Positions 52,066-61,109 of a stretch of DNA of 64,000 nt are shown piece after piece. Origin of the DNA: Nocardiopsis sp. TSRI0078 (GTDB lineage Bacteria > Actinomycetota > Actinomycetes > Streptosporangiales > Streptosporangiaceae); assembly GCF_001905145.1 (NCBI RefSeq), contig NZ_LWLB01000037.1, forward strand, positions 124,001 through 188,000. The letters are read 5' to 3'. The notes beneath the pieces are model-generated. The model was not told the origin of the DNA. It ran no database searches and saw only the letters and a list, made by a program, of their open reading frames with translations. Both the position numbers and the translations under genes were made by a program. Each line of letters begins with the position of its first letter. Position 1 is the first letter of the stretch.

Positions 52066-53040
52066 TCATCCGGGCAGGGTGATGGGGCCCTCCCCGTACA
52101 CCAGCGACCAGGGGCGGTGTCCGTCGCCGACCGTCAGCGACCCGCTGTTGCCGGGAGGGTCGGACAGGACCCGTGCGGCGGCCTCGGCGAAGGCCGCGGC
52201 GGCCGGGTGGGCGTCCTGGGCCGGGCGTACCGCCTCCGTGCGCCGGTGCAGCGGGGTGCCGGTCAGCGGCCGCCAGGCCAGGCGCGGCTCCCGTGCGGCC
52301 ACCGCCGCCGTCTCCAGGGCCACTCCGCGTCCGGCCAGCACCAGTCCCAGCAGGAACTCGGTGTCGCCGGCCTCGCGTACGCGCGGGGGGATCCAGCCGC
52401 CCTCCCGGCACACCGCCAGTACGCGTTCGAACCACACCGGGGCGGCTCTGCGCGGGGGCAGTACCAGGTCCCGTCCCGCCAGGTCCGGAAGGTGTACGGC
52501 GCTGTCGCGCGCCAGCGCCTCGCCGCGCGGCAGGACCGCGCCCATTTCCGCGCGGTGCACCGGCTGGGCCACGAGTCCGGCTCCCTCGAAGGGCGCGGTC
52601 AGCAGTCCGGTGTCCACCGATCCCCCGCTCAGGGCGCGTACCAGTTCCGTGCCGGCCATCTCGCACAGGTCCACCTCCAGGCCCGGTGTCTGCTCGGCCA
52701 TGTGCTCCACCAGGCCGCGCAGCGCGACCGCCGGTGTGCCGGGCGGTACGGCGGCTCGCAGGGTGCCCAGTTCGCCGTCGCGGACCCGTCGCATGGTCTC
52801 GCGCAGGCGTGCCTCGCCCGCCACCAGGTCGCGGGCCTGGGAGACCAGCAGCCGTCCGGCCGGGGTCAGTTCCACGCGGCGGCGGGAGCGGTCGAACAGG
52901 GCCACTCCCAGTTCCTCCTCCAGGCGGCGCACGGACTGGCTCAGCGCGGGCTGGGCGATGCCCAGTTCCGCGGCCGCCTCGCCGAAGTGCTCCTCCCGTG
53001 CCACCACCAGGAAGTACCGCAGGTGCCGTCCAAGATCCAC
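52066..53040 (-). CDS. LysR family transcriptional regulator
   Basis: LysR-type regulator of 324 residues. The N-terminal winged HTH is RHLRYFLVVAREEHFGEAAAELGIAQPALSQSVRRLEEELGVALFDRSRRRVELTPAG (residues 5-62). It is followed by a periplasmic-binding-like effector domain (LRAAVPPGTPAVALRGLVEHM onwards). It is divergent from the serine hydrolase gene with only 44 bp between starts, recalling ampR-ampC. Control of that neighbour is inferred. Confidence 0.93.
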   Translation of the reverse strand: MDLGRHLRYFLVVAREEHFGEAAAELGIAQPALSQSVRRLEEELGVALFDRSRRRVELTPAGRLLVSQARDLVAGEARLRETMRRVRDGELGTLRAAVPPGTPAVALRGLVEHMAEQTPGLEVDLCEMAGTELVRALSGGSVDTGLLTAPFEGAGLVAQPVHRAEMGAVLPRGEALARDSAVHLPDLAGRDLVLPPRRAAPVWFERVLAVCREGGWIPPRVREAGDTEFLLGLVLAGRGVALETAAVAAREPRLAWRPLTGTPLHRRTEAVRPAQDAHPAAAAFAEAAARVLSDPPGNSGSLTVGDGHRPWSLVYGEGPITLPG

Positions 53041-53084
53041 GGCCCGACTCTAGACCACCGCCGGCGGGCGCTAGCGTGAGCGCC

Positions 53085-53933
53085 GTGAACACCACCAGCG
53101 CCCCCGCCGTCCGTGTCCACGCGCGTGAGGTCGACGGCACCGGTCAGGTCGGCCACGGGGCCGAGGATCCCGTCGTCCTGGCCTCCGTGGCCAAGGTCCT
53201 CATCGTCCTGGAGTTCGCCCGTCAGGCCTCCACCGGGCTCGTGGATCCCACCGAGCGGGTGGTGGTGCGCCGTGACGCCCGGCTCGGGGGCTGGGGCACC
53301 GCGGACTTCGCCGACGACGTCGAGTTGTCCCTGCGTGACTGTGCCCTGCTGGCGATGACCATCAGCGACAACACCGCCGCCGACCTGATCGTGGACCGTG
53401 TGGGTGTGGAGCCCGTCCAGCTGCTCGCCGCGGAGCTGGGGCTGGAGCGCACCCGTTTCACCGGTGGTCCCCGTGCCCTGCTGCACGCCCTGCTCGACGA
53501 GAGCGACGCCACCGGTACCGATCCGGCCGTCCTCCTGGCACGTGACCCCTCACGGACCACCTCCAGCACCCTGGCCGACATCACCCGGCTCCTGCAGCTG
53601 GTGTGGACCGACGCGGCCGCTCCGCCGAGGGCCTGTGCGTTCGTGCGCGACCTCATGGCGCGTCAGCTGGTGCGTACCCGTATCGCCTCGGGTTTTGGTC
53701 CCGACGTCCGTGTCGGGGTCAAGTCCGGGACTCTGCCGGGGCTGCGTATGGAGGCGGGTGTGGTCGAGTACCCCGACGGCGGGCGCTACGCCGTCGCGGT
53801 GTGCGCGGTGGGCCCCGATCCCGACCGCACCGCCCTGGAGGCCGACATGGCCCTGGGGCGGGCCGCGCGTGAGGCCGTGGAGCGGTTGCGTGTCCGCTTC
53901 CGGACAGCCGGGGGGACCTCTGCGCGGTGCTGA
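53085..53933 (+). CDS. Class A beta-lactamase-fold serine hydrolase
   Basis: Penicillin-recognising-fold hydrolase of 282 residues. The three active-site boxes are present: SVAK (residues 34-37, nucleophile Ser34), SDN (94-96) and KSG (213-215). The omega-loop Glu motif ExxLN that deacylates beta-lactams is not recognisable, and there is no signal peptide or lipobox, so the protein appears cytoplasmic. True beta-lactamase activity is therefore doubtful; an esterase or amidase role is as likely. GTG at 53085 is used; GTG 53076 is in frame. It is divergent from a LysR gene. Confidence 0.85.
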   Translation: MNTTSAPAVRVHAREVDGTGQVGHGAEDPVVLASVAKVLIVLEFARQASTGLVDPTERVVVRRDARLGGWGTADFADDVELSLRDCALLAMTISDNTAADLIVDRVGVEPVQLLAAELGLERTRFTGGPRALLHALLDESDATGTDPAVLLARDPSRTTSSTLADITRLLQLVWTDAAAPPRACAFVRDLMARQLVRTRIASGFGPDVRVGVKSGTLPGLRMEAGVVEYPDGGRYAVAVCAVGPDPDRTALEADMALGRAAREAVERLRVRFRTAGGTSARC

Positions 53934-53939
53934 CCGCTT

Positions 53940-53961
53940 CCGATAGGCGAACGCCTATCGG
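53940..53961. promoter_or_regulatory. 22-bp inverted repeat
   Basis: CCGATAGGCG (53940-53949) and CGCCTATCGG (53952-53961) around AA: perfect 10-bp arms. It lies seven bases after the serine hydrolase stop and 92 bp before the metallo-hydrolase ATG, so it may be a terminator for the first or an operator for the second. The symmetry and AT content resemble a repressor site. Confidence 0.55.
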
Positions 53962-54052
53962 AGCTGGTCGTGCCGCTTATTGGACGCTCTGTCGGGGGCC
54001 GTGCTTGTCTGTGCGCCGTTGGACCCACCGAGTCAGGGAACGAGGTCAGCAC

Positions 54053-55030
54053 ATGACGATCGGACGACGGGGATTCTTGCGGGGCGCGGTCGCGGGCGGG
54101 GCGCTCACCCCCTTGCTGGCGGGTGCCGCGGCGCCCGCCGGCGCCACCGCCGCATCGGGGGCGCCCTCCGGGGGGAGGGGCGGCAGGGCCGTCTTCCGCT
54201 GGCTGGGCACCAGTGGTTGGCGTGTCGACATGCCCGGCCGGTCGTCGGTGCTGGTCGACCCCTTCCTCACCCGGTTCACCACCGGCCTGTTCGACCCCGA
54301 CCGCGAGTTCGACCCCGGGACGGCCCTGACCGTGGACGCGTCCGCGGTCGACGAGCACACCGCCGACATCGGGGACGGGGGCGTGGTCCTGGTCACCCAT
54401 TCGCACTGGGACCACTTCTCGGACGTGCCGCACATCGCCACCACCACCGGGGCCCGGATCGTGGGCACCCTGACCACGTACCACCTGGCCCAGGCGATGG
54501 GGGTTCCCGTGGGGCAGGTCGCCCCGGTGCGCGGCGGGGAGGTGCTGGACTTCGACGGGTGTGTGGTGGAGGTCGTCTCCTCCCGGCACAGCCGCAACGC
54601 CGACCACTCGGTGGCCTTCGCGGGTGTGCGGGTGGAGGTGCCGCGGGAGCCCGCCACCATCGCGGACCTGCCCGAGGGTGACACGCTGGCCTTCCAGGTC
54701 ACCCCGCCGTCGGGTCCCTCGGTGTTCTTCATGGGCGCCAGTGACTTCGCCGAGCGCGAGGTGGCCGGGTTGGCGCCCGACGTGGCGATGGTCGCGCTGC
54801 CCGCCACCTCCAGCACGTACGAGTACGTGCCCCGGTTGCTGGAGGCGCTGGACCGGCCCGGGACGGTGGTTCCGGTGCACTGGGACCACTTCGAGCGCGA
54901 GCTGGTCAACCCGCCGGTGGACGGCACGGGGAAGGGCATGGGCGTGGCGGAGTTCACCGCCCTGGTGCGCCGGGTCTCGCCCGGGAGCCGGGTCGTGGTG
55001 CCCGAGTACCTGACGTCCTACACGTTCTAG
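54053..55030 (+). CDS. Tat-exported MBL-fold metallo-hydrolase
   Basis: Metallo-beta-lactamase-fold hydrolase of 325 residues. The N-terminus carries a twin-arginine signal (GRRGFLRGAVAGGALTPLLAGAAAPAGA), so the folded enzyme is exported. Metal ligands: HxHxDH in VTHSHWDHFSDVPH, His in SSRHSRNADHS, Asp in FFMGASDFAE and His in VPVHWDHFE. It resembles UlaG/RomA-like lactonases or phosphodiesterases rather than antibiotic-hydrolysing enzymes. The ATG follows AACGAGGTCAGC. Substrate unknown. Confidence 0.9.
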   Translation: MTIGRRGFLRGAVAGGALTPLLAGAAAPAGATAASGAPSGGRGGRAVFRWLGTSGWRVDMPGRSSVLVDPFLTRFTTGLFDPDREFDPGTALTVDASAVDEHTADIGDGGVVLVTHSHWDHFSDVPHIATTTGARIVGTLTTYHLAQAMGVPVGQVAPVRGGEVLDFDGCVVEVVSSRHSRNADHSVAFAGVRVEVPREPATIADLPEGDTLAFQVTPPSGPSVFFMGASDFAEREVAGLAPDVAMVALPATSSTYEYVPRLLEALDRPGTVVPVHWDHFERELVNPPVDGTGKGMGVAEFTALVRRVSPGSRVVVPEYLTSYTF

Positions 55031-55066
55031 TTCCGGGTTCCTGGGAAGGGGGTGTTCCCGGCGTCC

Positions 55067-56173
55067 TCAGGGGCGCCGGGACAGTGCCTCGACCATGCCG
55101 TCCAGGGCGGGTTTGGGTTCGTAGTCCTCGTCGAAGGGCAGTGCGGCGGTGTATCCGGGGAACCACTCGGGGATCCAGGAGTGCTGGTCGCTGACCCCCC
55201 ACACCGACACGCTCACGCACCGGGGTACCTCCAGGCACGCCCGGACCACGTGCCGGTACTCCTGCTCCTGTTCCCGCAGGGCCTGTTCCCGCGGGGGTTC
55301 GGGGATGCGCACGTCCAGTTCGCTGATGCTGACCTCCAGCCCCAGGTCGGAGAAGCGGCGCATGTGCTCGGCCAGGTCCGGGGGGACGTTGCCGTGGACG
55401 AAGTGCCCCTGGAAGCCGATGCCGTGCAGGGGTACTCCGCGGTCGAGCAGGTCGGTCACCAGGGAGTACATGGCGTCGGTCTTGGCACTGCCGCCCTCGA
55501 TGCCGAACTCGTTGACGTACAGCCGGGCCCGGGGGTCGATCTCGTGTGCCATGGACAGGGCCTCGGCGATGTAGTCCTCGCCCAGGACCTGGTACCACAG
55601 GTTCTCGCGCAGGTGGGGGCCGTTGTCCTGGAAGGGTTCGTTGATCACGTCCCAGGAGGTGACGCGTCCCTGGTAGCGCCCCAGGAGTGCCTCCATGTGC
55701 TCGCGCATCACCTCGCGCAGCTCCTGCGCGTCCCAGTCCCCCTGGGCGAGCCACGAGGGCTGCTGGTTGTGCCAGAGCAGGGTATGTCCGTGCACGTCGA
55801 GGTCGTGGCGCCCGGCGAAGTCCACGATGGCGTCGGGGCCGCTCCAGTCGAACCGGTGCCGTTCGGGTTGGACGTGTTCCCACTTCATGGCGTTCTCGGC
55901 GGTCACGGAGGTGTAGTTGTCGGTGACCACGGACTGGTAGTCGGGGTCGTGTGTGAGCGGGTTGACCGCCACCGCGACTCCCAGGTCGATCTCGTGTGTG
56001 CGGGCCAGCCGGGGGAGTTCTCCCCGGGGCCCCTCCTGTTCGGGGCGGGGCAGGGCGACCGCGAGGATCGCGGTGACCACGAGGACCACCACGCACAGGA
56101 CCCCCGCCGTCAGCAGGACCTCGCGTCCCCGGGCGGGTGCGTGCCGTCGGCGGGCGGAGGGTGTGCCGCGCAT
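55067..56173 (-). CDS. Endo-1,4-beta-xylanase, GH10
   Basis: Glycoside hydrolase family 10 enzyme of 368 residues cleaving xylan backbone. The acid/base Glu is in SWDVINEPFQD, the nucleophile Glu in VSISELDVRIP; HTLLWHNQQPSWL and VGVSDQHSWIPEWFPG-type motifs line the active cleft. A hydrophobic N-terminal segment (LLTAGVLCVVVLVVTAILAVAL) after an Arg-rich start acts as signal anchor or uncleaved signal. No carbohydrate-binding module. The ATG at 56173 follows GGGAGG. It starts 14 bp after the P450 stop and is probably in the same operon. Confidence 0.94.
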   Translation of the reverse strand: MRGTPSARRRHAPARGREVLLTAGVLCVVVLVVTAILAVALPRPEQEGPRGELPRLARTHEIDLGVAVAVNPLTHDPDYQSVVTDNYTSVTAENAMKWEHVQPERHRFDWSGPDAIVDFAGRHDLDVHGHTLLWHNQQPSWLAQGDWDAQELREVMREHMEALLGRYQGRVTSWDVINEPFQDNGPHLRENLWYQVLGEDYIAEALSMAHEIDPRARLYVNEFGIEGGSAKTDAMYSLVTDLLDRGVPLHGIGFQGHFVHGNVPPDLAEHMRRFSDLGLEVSISELDVRIPEPPREQALREQEQEYRHVVRACLEVPRCVSVSVWGVSDQHSWIPEWFPGYTAALPFDEDYEPKPALDGMVEALSRRP

Positions 56174-56187
56174 CCGGTCCCTCCCTT

Positions 56188-57441
56188 CTACCGGTGTCCC
56201 GTGGTGACGGGGAGGGCCGACAGGGCGCGTACGACGCTGGTGCGCCGGCGGGTGGGCCGTGCGGTGGGGCGTAGGTCGGGCATGCGTTCGGCCAGGGCGC
56301 GCAGGGCGATCCCGCCCTCGAGGCGGGCGAGCGGGGCGCCCAGGCAGTAGTGGGCGCCGCCGGAGAAGGACAGGTGGTCGGAGGCGTCGGGGCGTGTGAT
56401 GTCGAAGCGGTCGGGGTCGGTGAAGCGTGCGGGGTCGCGGTTGGCCGAGCCGATCAGGCACAGGGCGTAGCCGCCCCTGGAGAGGTGGTGGCCCTGGACG
56501 GTGGTGTCGGCCTGGACCCAGCGGGTGGTCATCTGCACGGGGGAGTCGAAGCGCAGTGCCTCCTCCACGGCGCCCTGGGCCAGTTCGGGGTCGGCCACCA
56601 GGCGCCGCCACTGCTCGCGGTGGCGCAGCAGGGCCATCATCCCGTTTCCGATGAGGTTCACCGTGGTCTCGAACCCGGCGACCAGGAGCAGTCGGCACAT
56701 GGTGTTGGCCTCGGCGGCGGTGAGGCGGCCGTCGCCGGTCTCGGTGGCCAGAGTGGAGATCACGTCCTCCCGGGGGTCGGTGCGCCGCTGGTGCAGCAGC
56801 CGCTCGAACAGTGCGTCCAATTGTGCGGTGGCCTGCCGGATCCTGCGCAGGTGGCTCGCCGAGCGGGCGCCGTCCAGTGCGCTGCCGACGGTGTGGCCGA
56901 TGCGCACGAACTCGGCGTCGTCGGACTCGGGGATGCCCAGCAGGCGGCTGATGACCGCGATCGGCAGCGGCTGGGCGAAGTCGCGCATGAGGTCGAAGTC
57001 GCCGCGTGCGGCCGCCGCGTCCAGCAGGGTGTGGGTGATCTTCTCGATCTCGGTCTGGTAGTGCCTCATCCGGCGCGGGTTGAAGGCGGGCCGGGCGATC
57101 CGGCGCAGCCGGGTGTGTTCGGGCGGGTCCTTCATGAGGAAGGACAGGTCCAGGACGTCGAACTGTTCGGGCAGTGCCCCTTGGCGGGGGGACTCCACGC
57201 CGAACTCCCGGCCTCGCAGGAGCGTGCTCACCGCTTCGTGGGTGTGCGCGGTGCGAAAGCCCAGGCGGCTGGTGGCGAAGGGACCCTGGTCGCGCAGCCG
57301 CCGGTAGGTGGGGTAGGGGTTGTCGCGCCAGGGGTGGTGCAGGAGCCGGCTGGGGTGGTCCCGTGCCTGTGCGGCCAGCCACGAGAGTCCGTGGGCGGTG
57401 CGCAGTCGGGTGTCGGTGCGGAGGGCGTCGAGAATCTGCAT
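56188..57441 (-). CDS. Cytochrome P450
   Basis: Soluble bacterial P450 monooxygenase of 417 residues. I-helix: LLLVAGFETTVNLIGNGM. K-helix ExxR: VEEALRFDSPVQMTTRWV. Haem loop: FSGGAHYCLGAPLARLEGG with the axial Cys. PPEHTRLRRIARPAFNPRRM is also typical. Family CYP105/107-like by style, but the exact family cannot be assigned. No ferredoxin or reductase gene is adjacent. It precedes the GH10 gene by 14 bp on the same strand, an unusual pairing. Confidence 0.93.
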   Translation of the reverse strand: MQILDALRTDTRLRTAHGLSWLAAQARDHPSRLLHHPWRDNPYPTYRRLRDQGPFATSRLGFRTAHTHEAVSTLLRGREFGVESPRQGALPEQFDVLDLSFLMKDPPEHTRLRRIARPAFNPRRMRHYQTEIEKITHTLLDAAAARGDFDLMRDFAQPLPIAVISRLLGIPESDDAEFVRIGHTVGSALDGARSASHLRRIRQATAQLDALFERLLHQRRTDPREDVISTLATETGDGRLTAAEANTMCRLLLVAGFETTVNLIGNGMMALLRHREQWRRLVADPELAQGAVEEALRFDSPVQMTTRWVQADTTVQGHHLSRGGYALCLIGSANRDPARFTDPDRFDITRPDASDHLSFSGGAHYCLGAPLARLEGGIALRALAERMPDLRPTARPTRRRTSVVRALSALPVTTGHR

Positions 57442-57541
57442 GGCCGTGGGTCCTCTCCCTGCGTACCAACGACACTAGGCGCGTGTTCCCCGCGGGGTCA
57501 TGGAGGTCGAGGACTTGGCCGCCTGCGGCCAGCAGGGAACT

Positions 57542-57584
57542 TCCCGGCGGCCCGGGGCGTTGGACGCGCCCCGGGCCGCCGGGA
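57542..57584 (-). terminator. Terminator after GH106-like gene
   Basis: Perfect 18-bp arms (57542-57559, 57567-57584) with a seven-base loop, 18 bp beyond the stop on the minus strand. Confidence 0.75.
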
Positions 57585-57602
57585 CCCTACATCTCGGCGA
57601 TC

Positions 57603-60600
57603 CTACAGCTCGGCCTGGCCGTAGGGCAGGAGCCGCACGGGTCCGAGGAGGCCGTACTCCTGGGGGCGTGCGTCCTCGTAGACGTCGGGGCGAAAGGCCC
57701 GCATCCGGTTGAGGAGGGTGGTGGCGACCTCGATCTCGATGGTGTTGGTCCCGCGTGTGAGCCAGGGGCCGACGTCGACCACGGGGGAGAGCTGGTCGCA
57801 GGGCGGCAGTTCCGTGCCGTTGACCGTGACCCGGTAGGTGTCGGTCACCCTTCCCAGGTCCAGGTGGGCGCCGTGTCCGCCGGTCCAGGCCTCGCCCAGT
57901 TCGACGGTCGTGGTGTAGCGGCCCGTGCCGGAGACCTCTTCGAGTCCGTCGATGTCCGTCCACGGCGCGAGCGTGTCGAGGGAGTACTCGTGGAGGTGGA
58001 CCTCGGTCTCGGTGGTCGATCCTCCCGGCCGCCAGTCCTCGACCTCCACTCGCCATCCGGTCAGTTCGACCTGGGCGCCGACCGTGTCGATGGTGGTGGT
58101 GACGGTGCGTCCGTCGGCGTAGGTGCTGGTGTAGGTGCCGGGTTCGCCGGCCCGGATCACGGCCCTGCCGTCGGCCAGCCGCACGGTGTCGGCGTCGGTG
58201 CGGTCGAGGCGCAGTTTCTTCAGCCGGCCCGGTGGCATCTTGGCGTCGGGGTCGGAGAAGCGGGTGGTCCACTGCGGTGTGGCCAGGGCCAGGACGGTGG
58301 AGGAGCCCGGGGCCAGGCGGACACGGACGCTGACGCGCCCCTGGTCGGCCTGGTGCAGGGGCAGTGGTTCGATCCGCCCGGTCCACAGGTCCAGGGCGAA
58401 GGGGTAGGCGTCGCGGACACCGGTGGAGACGGTGATGTCGTGGTCGACCGGGTCGGTGTCGGAGCCGTTGGTGAGGTAGTACAGCTCCAGGTTCTCGCCC
58501 CGGCGCCTGGTGTGCAGCAGCGGCGAGTCCTCGGCGTAGACCACGTCGGGTGCCGCGTCGAGTGCGTCCAGGCCCTGGGGGATCTGTTCGCGCGTGTCGA
58601 CCCTGTGCACGGTGGGCTGGGCGAGCAGTTCCTGCAGGGTGGCCGTGAGTTCCTGGGCCTCCTCCTGGTCGATGCCGGGTTCCTCGGGTGCGCTCCAGTC
58701 GCCCACCACGAGGATCCTCAGGCCGGACCGGGCGTAGCCGAGGAGCCTGCGGGCGGTCTCGACGGGCAGGGTGGCGACGCGTCCGTTGAAGGCGTCGCCC
58801 TCGAAGACGAGGAGGCTGTAGGCCGGCCCGTCGGGGGCGAGTCTGCCGCCGTCCACGTGCGGGTCGGTGATCTCCAGCAGCCGGGGGCTGAGGAACTGGT
58901 GGGTCCAGCCGGTGCGCACCCCCTCCTTGCTGAAGTGCGCGGCTCCGAAGCCCGAGCCCGCGTAGCCCTTCTGGCGCAGGAAGGCGACGTCGACCGAGGG
59001 TGTGCCCCACTGGAGGGTGTGCTGGGCGCGGGCGAGGAACCCGGCGACGTCGGGTGCGTGCTGCCAGGTGGGTTGGCGGGGCCCCCAGGACTCGCCGTAT
59101 CCGATGCCGCCGTCGTAGGGGGTGAAGGCGGCGAAGCCGGGCCATTGGGCGCCGGGGGCGTCGGCGTAGGAGAAGCCGTGCAGGACCGCCTGGTTGACGC
59201 CCGCGGCGTACTCGCGTGCGAGGGTGCGCACCGTCTGTTCCCAGGTGGTGCTGTGGGCGCCGCCGTGGGTCGCGCCGGCCTCGCTGGAGAGCACCTTCTT
59301 CCCGGCGAGGTCGCGGCCTCCGGCCAGGGAGCGGAAGTCGTCGAGGTTATTGAACCCCAGGGACTCGCCCTCGGCGGTGTCCACGAGGGCGGCCTTGGCC
59401 ACGGCGTCGGTCTGCAGGCCGTAGGGCTGGATCCGGTACGTCATCCCGAGCCCGTGGGCCCAGTCCCGCAGCGGTGTGAGGTGGTGGTCGATGTAGAGCT
59501 GGGAGAGGAGGTCGTTGTAGTCGTCCAGGGCGCGGCGGTCGGTGACCGGGTCGAAGGTGAAGACCTTGTCCTCGTCGACGCGGACCAGTACCGGCAGGTA
59601 GGGCGTGGGGTCGTATCCGTGGTGGCGTTCGAACGCGGCGGGCAGGTCGCGGGTCCACAGCGTGGCGTCGGTCTCCATCTCGATGGAGTCCTCGAAGATC
59701 GCTCCTCCCGCGGGACCCTCCAGGAGGGAGCGGATCCTCGGGGTGAGGATCCGCTCCTCCCAGAAGTCGATGACCGCCTGGGTGCCGGCGTCGCCGAAGT
59801 GGTCGACCACGTAGGACACCGGTTCGGTGTGCGGGCCGCGCTCGGGCCGCTGCCCGGAGCCGCGCTCCCAGTACGCGATGAGCGCCCAGGTGGCGTCCTC
59901 TCCCTCGGGAGCGGTCCAGGTCAGCTCCTCGCCTTGGACGGAGGGGGTGAGGTCCTGCAGGGTGGCGGGGTCCAGGGCGCAGGGCGTGTCCTGCGCGGAG
60001 GCGCCCTCGGCCAGGCGCAGGGCCTGGACGTGGCGGAGCGTGCGTCCGTCGACCCCCTCGGCCGGGGAGACCTCGGGTTCGGGCAGCGCGCCGGTGAACT
60101 CCTCGCCCGCGGCCAGGAAGCGCACGCCATGGGCGAGTTCGCGCACGGCCGCGGTGTCCTGGGGGGTGATGGTGGGCAGGGCCGCGGGCCAGGCGGGGCC
60201 GATGGTGATGTCGACGGTGACGTCGCGCTCGTGGGCGCGGGCGAGCGCGGCCTCCAGCGCCTCCCGCCAGGGGGCGGTGCCCCAGCCGTGTCCCCGGGGG
60301 TCGAGCGGCTCGGTGGAACTGTGGTGGACGTCGGCGATCTCGACGCCGCCGAAGCCGGCGTCCGCCACCTGGTCGATCTCGCGTTCGATCTCCGCGGTGT
60401 CGACGAGGCCGTGCGGCCACCACCAGCGGAACCTGGCCTGGGCGGTGCGTGCGGGGGCGGCGAAGCCCGCGGCGAACACTCCGTCGGAGGGCGCGGCGTG
60501 GGCGGCCGGGAGGCCGAGGGCGGGCTGGAGGGCGGCCGTCGTGCCGACCGCCGCGCCCAGGCCGATGAAGGAGCGGCGGGAGGGAGTGAATCCGGAGCGC

Positions 60601-60629
60601 TCGGGATGTGCGCTCGTCGTCTCGCGCAT
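57603..60629 (-). CDS. Tat-exported GH106-like glycoside hydrolase
   Basis: Large secreted hydrolase of 1,008 residues resembling alpha-L-rhamnosidases of family GH106. A twin-arginine signal (SRRSFIGLGAAVGTTAAL) ends near AAHA. The catalytic barrel starts with RFRWWWPHGLVDTAEIEREIDQVADAGFGGVEIADV, typical of the family. Acidic active-site segments include IFEDSIEMETDATLWT and LSSEAGATHGG. The C-terminal 200 residues look like beta-sandwich domains. The ATG follows GGAAAGGAAG. Rhamnose-type substrate from plant pectin or glycosides is inferred. A LacI-type operator lies in the promoter. Confidence 0.85.
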   Translation of the reverse strand: MRETTSAHPERSGFTPSRRSFIGLGAAVGTTAALQPALGLPAAHAAPSDGVFAAGFAAPARTAQARFRWWWPHGLVDTAEIEREIDQVADAGFGGVEIADVHHSSTEPLDPRGHGWGTAPWREALEAALARAHERDVTVDITIGPAWPAALPTITPQDTAAVRELAHGVRFLAAGEEFTGALPEPEVSPAEGVDGRTLRHVQALRLAEGASAQDTPCALDPATLQDLTPSVQGEELTWTAPEGEDATWALIAYWERGSGQRPERGPHTEPVSYVVDHFGDAGTQAVIDFWEERILTPRIRSLLEGPAGGAIFEDSIEMETDATLWTRDLPAAFERHHGYDPTPYLPVLVRVDEDKVFTFDPVTDRRALDDYNDLLSQLYIDHHLTPLRDWAHGLGMTYRIQPYGLQTDAVAKAALVDTAEGESLGFNNLDDFRSLAGGRDLAGKKVLSSEAGATHGGAHSTTWEQTVRTLAREYAAGVNQAVLHGFSYADAPGAQWPGFAAFTPYDGGIGYGESWGPRQPTWQHAPDVAGFLARAQHTLQWGTPSVDVAFLRQKGYAGSGFGAAHFSKEGVRTGWTHQFLSPRLLEITDPHVDGGRLAPDGPAYSLLVFEGDAFNGRVATLPVETARRLLGYARSGLRILVVGDWSAPEEPGIDQEEAQELTATLQELLAQPTVHRVDTREQIPQGLDALDAAPDVVYAEDSPLLHTRRRGENLELYYLTNGSDTDPVDHDITVSTGVRDAYPFALDLWTGRIEPLPLHQADQGRVSVRVRLAPGSSTVLALATPQWTTRFSDPDAKMPPGRLKKLRLDRTDADTVRLADGRAVIRAGEPGTYTSTYADGRTVTTTIDTVGAQVELTGWRVEVEDWRPGGSTTETEVHLHEYSLDTLAPWTDIDGLEEVSGTGRYTTTVELGEAWTGGHGAHLDLGRVTDTYRVTVNGTELPPCDQLSPVVDVGPWLTRGTNTIEIEVATTLLNRMRAFRPDVYEDARPQEYGLLGPVRLLPYGQAEL

Positions 60630-61109
60630 GGTCTTCCTTTCCGCACCGTGGGCACGGTGCCGAAGAGGGGCGGGGGCGGGGCGCCCCCGGGGGATGGTCG
60701 GCGGTTCCCTGGGGGACACCACCGTGTTAAAACGTTTCAGGGAAGTTACCAACAAGCACGCTGATTGATCAATGCTTTCACGAGAATCTAGGAAGCTTTC
60801 TTGAAAACTGCCCCTCTGTCAGGGAAAACGTGGATGTTCGTCATGCGTATGCGGTCAGCTACAGGATAAGAACGTTTCACTCATGTGGAGGAAGGCCCGA
60901 GGTTCCGGGTCTGGGACCAGCGGCGGGAGCACGGGCCCGTGGCGACCGCGTCCGCGGGACCCGCCACCCCCTAGACTGGGCTCCTCCGCAGCGGACGCGG
61001 CGGTTTCTCCGTACCTCGGTGCGGGACGGCGGGGCCACTCCCACCGGTCGGCGCCGCTCACGGGGTTCCTGGGTGCAAGAGCAAGGCGCAGAGTCGGAGG
61101 ATGAGGACG
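60630..61109. other. Divergent intergenic region, AT-richer
   Basis: No gene is supported. The stretch 60720-60880 is the most AT-rich in the window and should hold the promoter of the leftward glycoside hydrolase together with two AACGTTTCA elements. The right part (60890-61100) is GC-rich and leads to the kinase gene. Confidence 0.5.
60729..60739 (-). promoter_or_regulatory. LacI-type operator
   Basis: TGAAACGTTTT read on the minus strand, with the AAACGTTT core at 60730-60737, is a typical LacI/GalR-family site centred on CG. It lies 100 bp upstream of the GH106-like gene. A second AACGTTTCA is at 60871-60879. No LacI-family gene is in the window. Confidence 0.65.

Noticed and set aside
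57174..60764. Plus-strand frame of nearly 1,200 codons opposite the glycoside hydrolase
   Set aside because: Antisense shadow; the minus strand has a Tat signal, a family-specific barrel start and a ribosome site.
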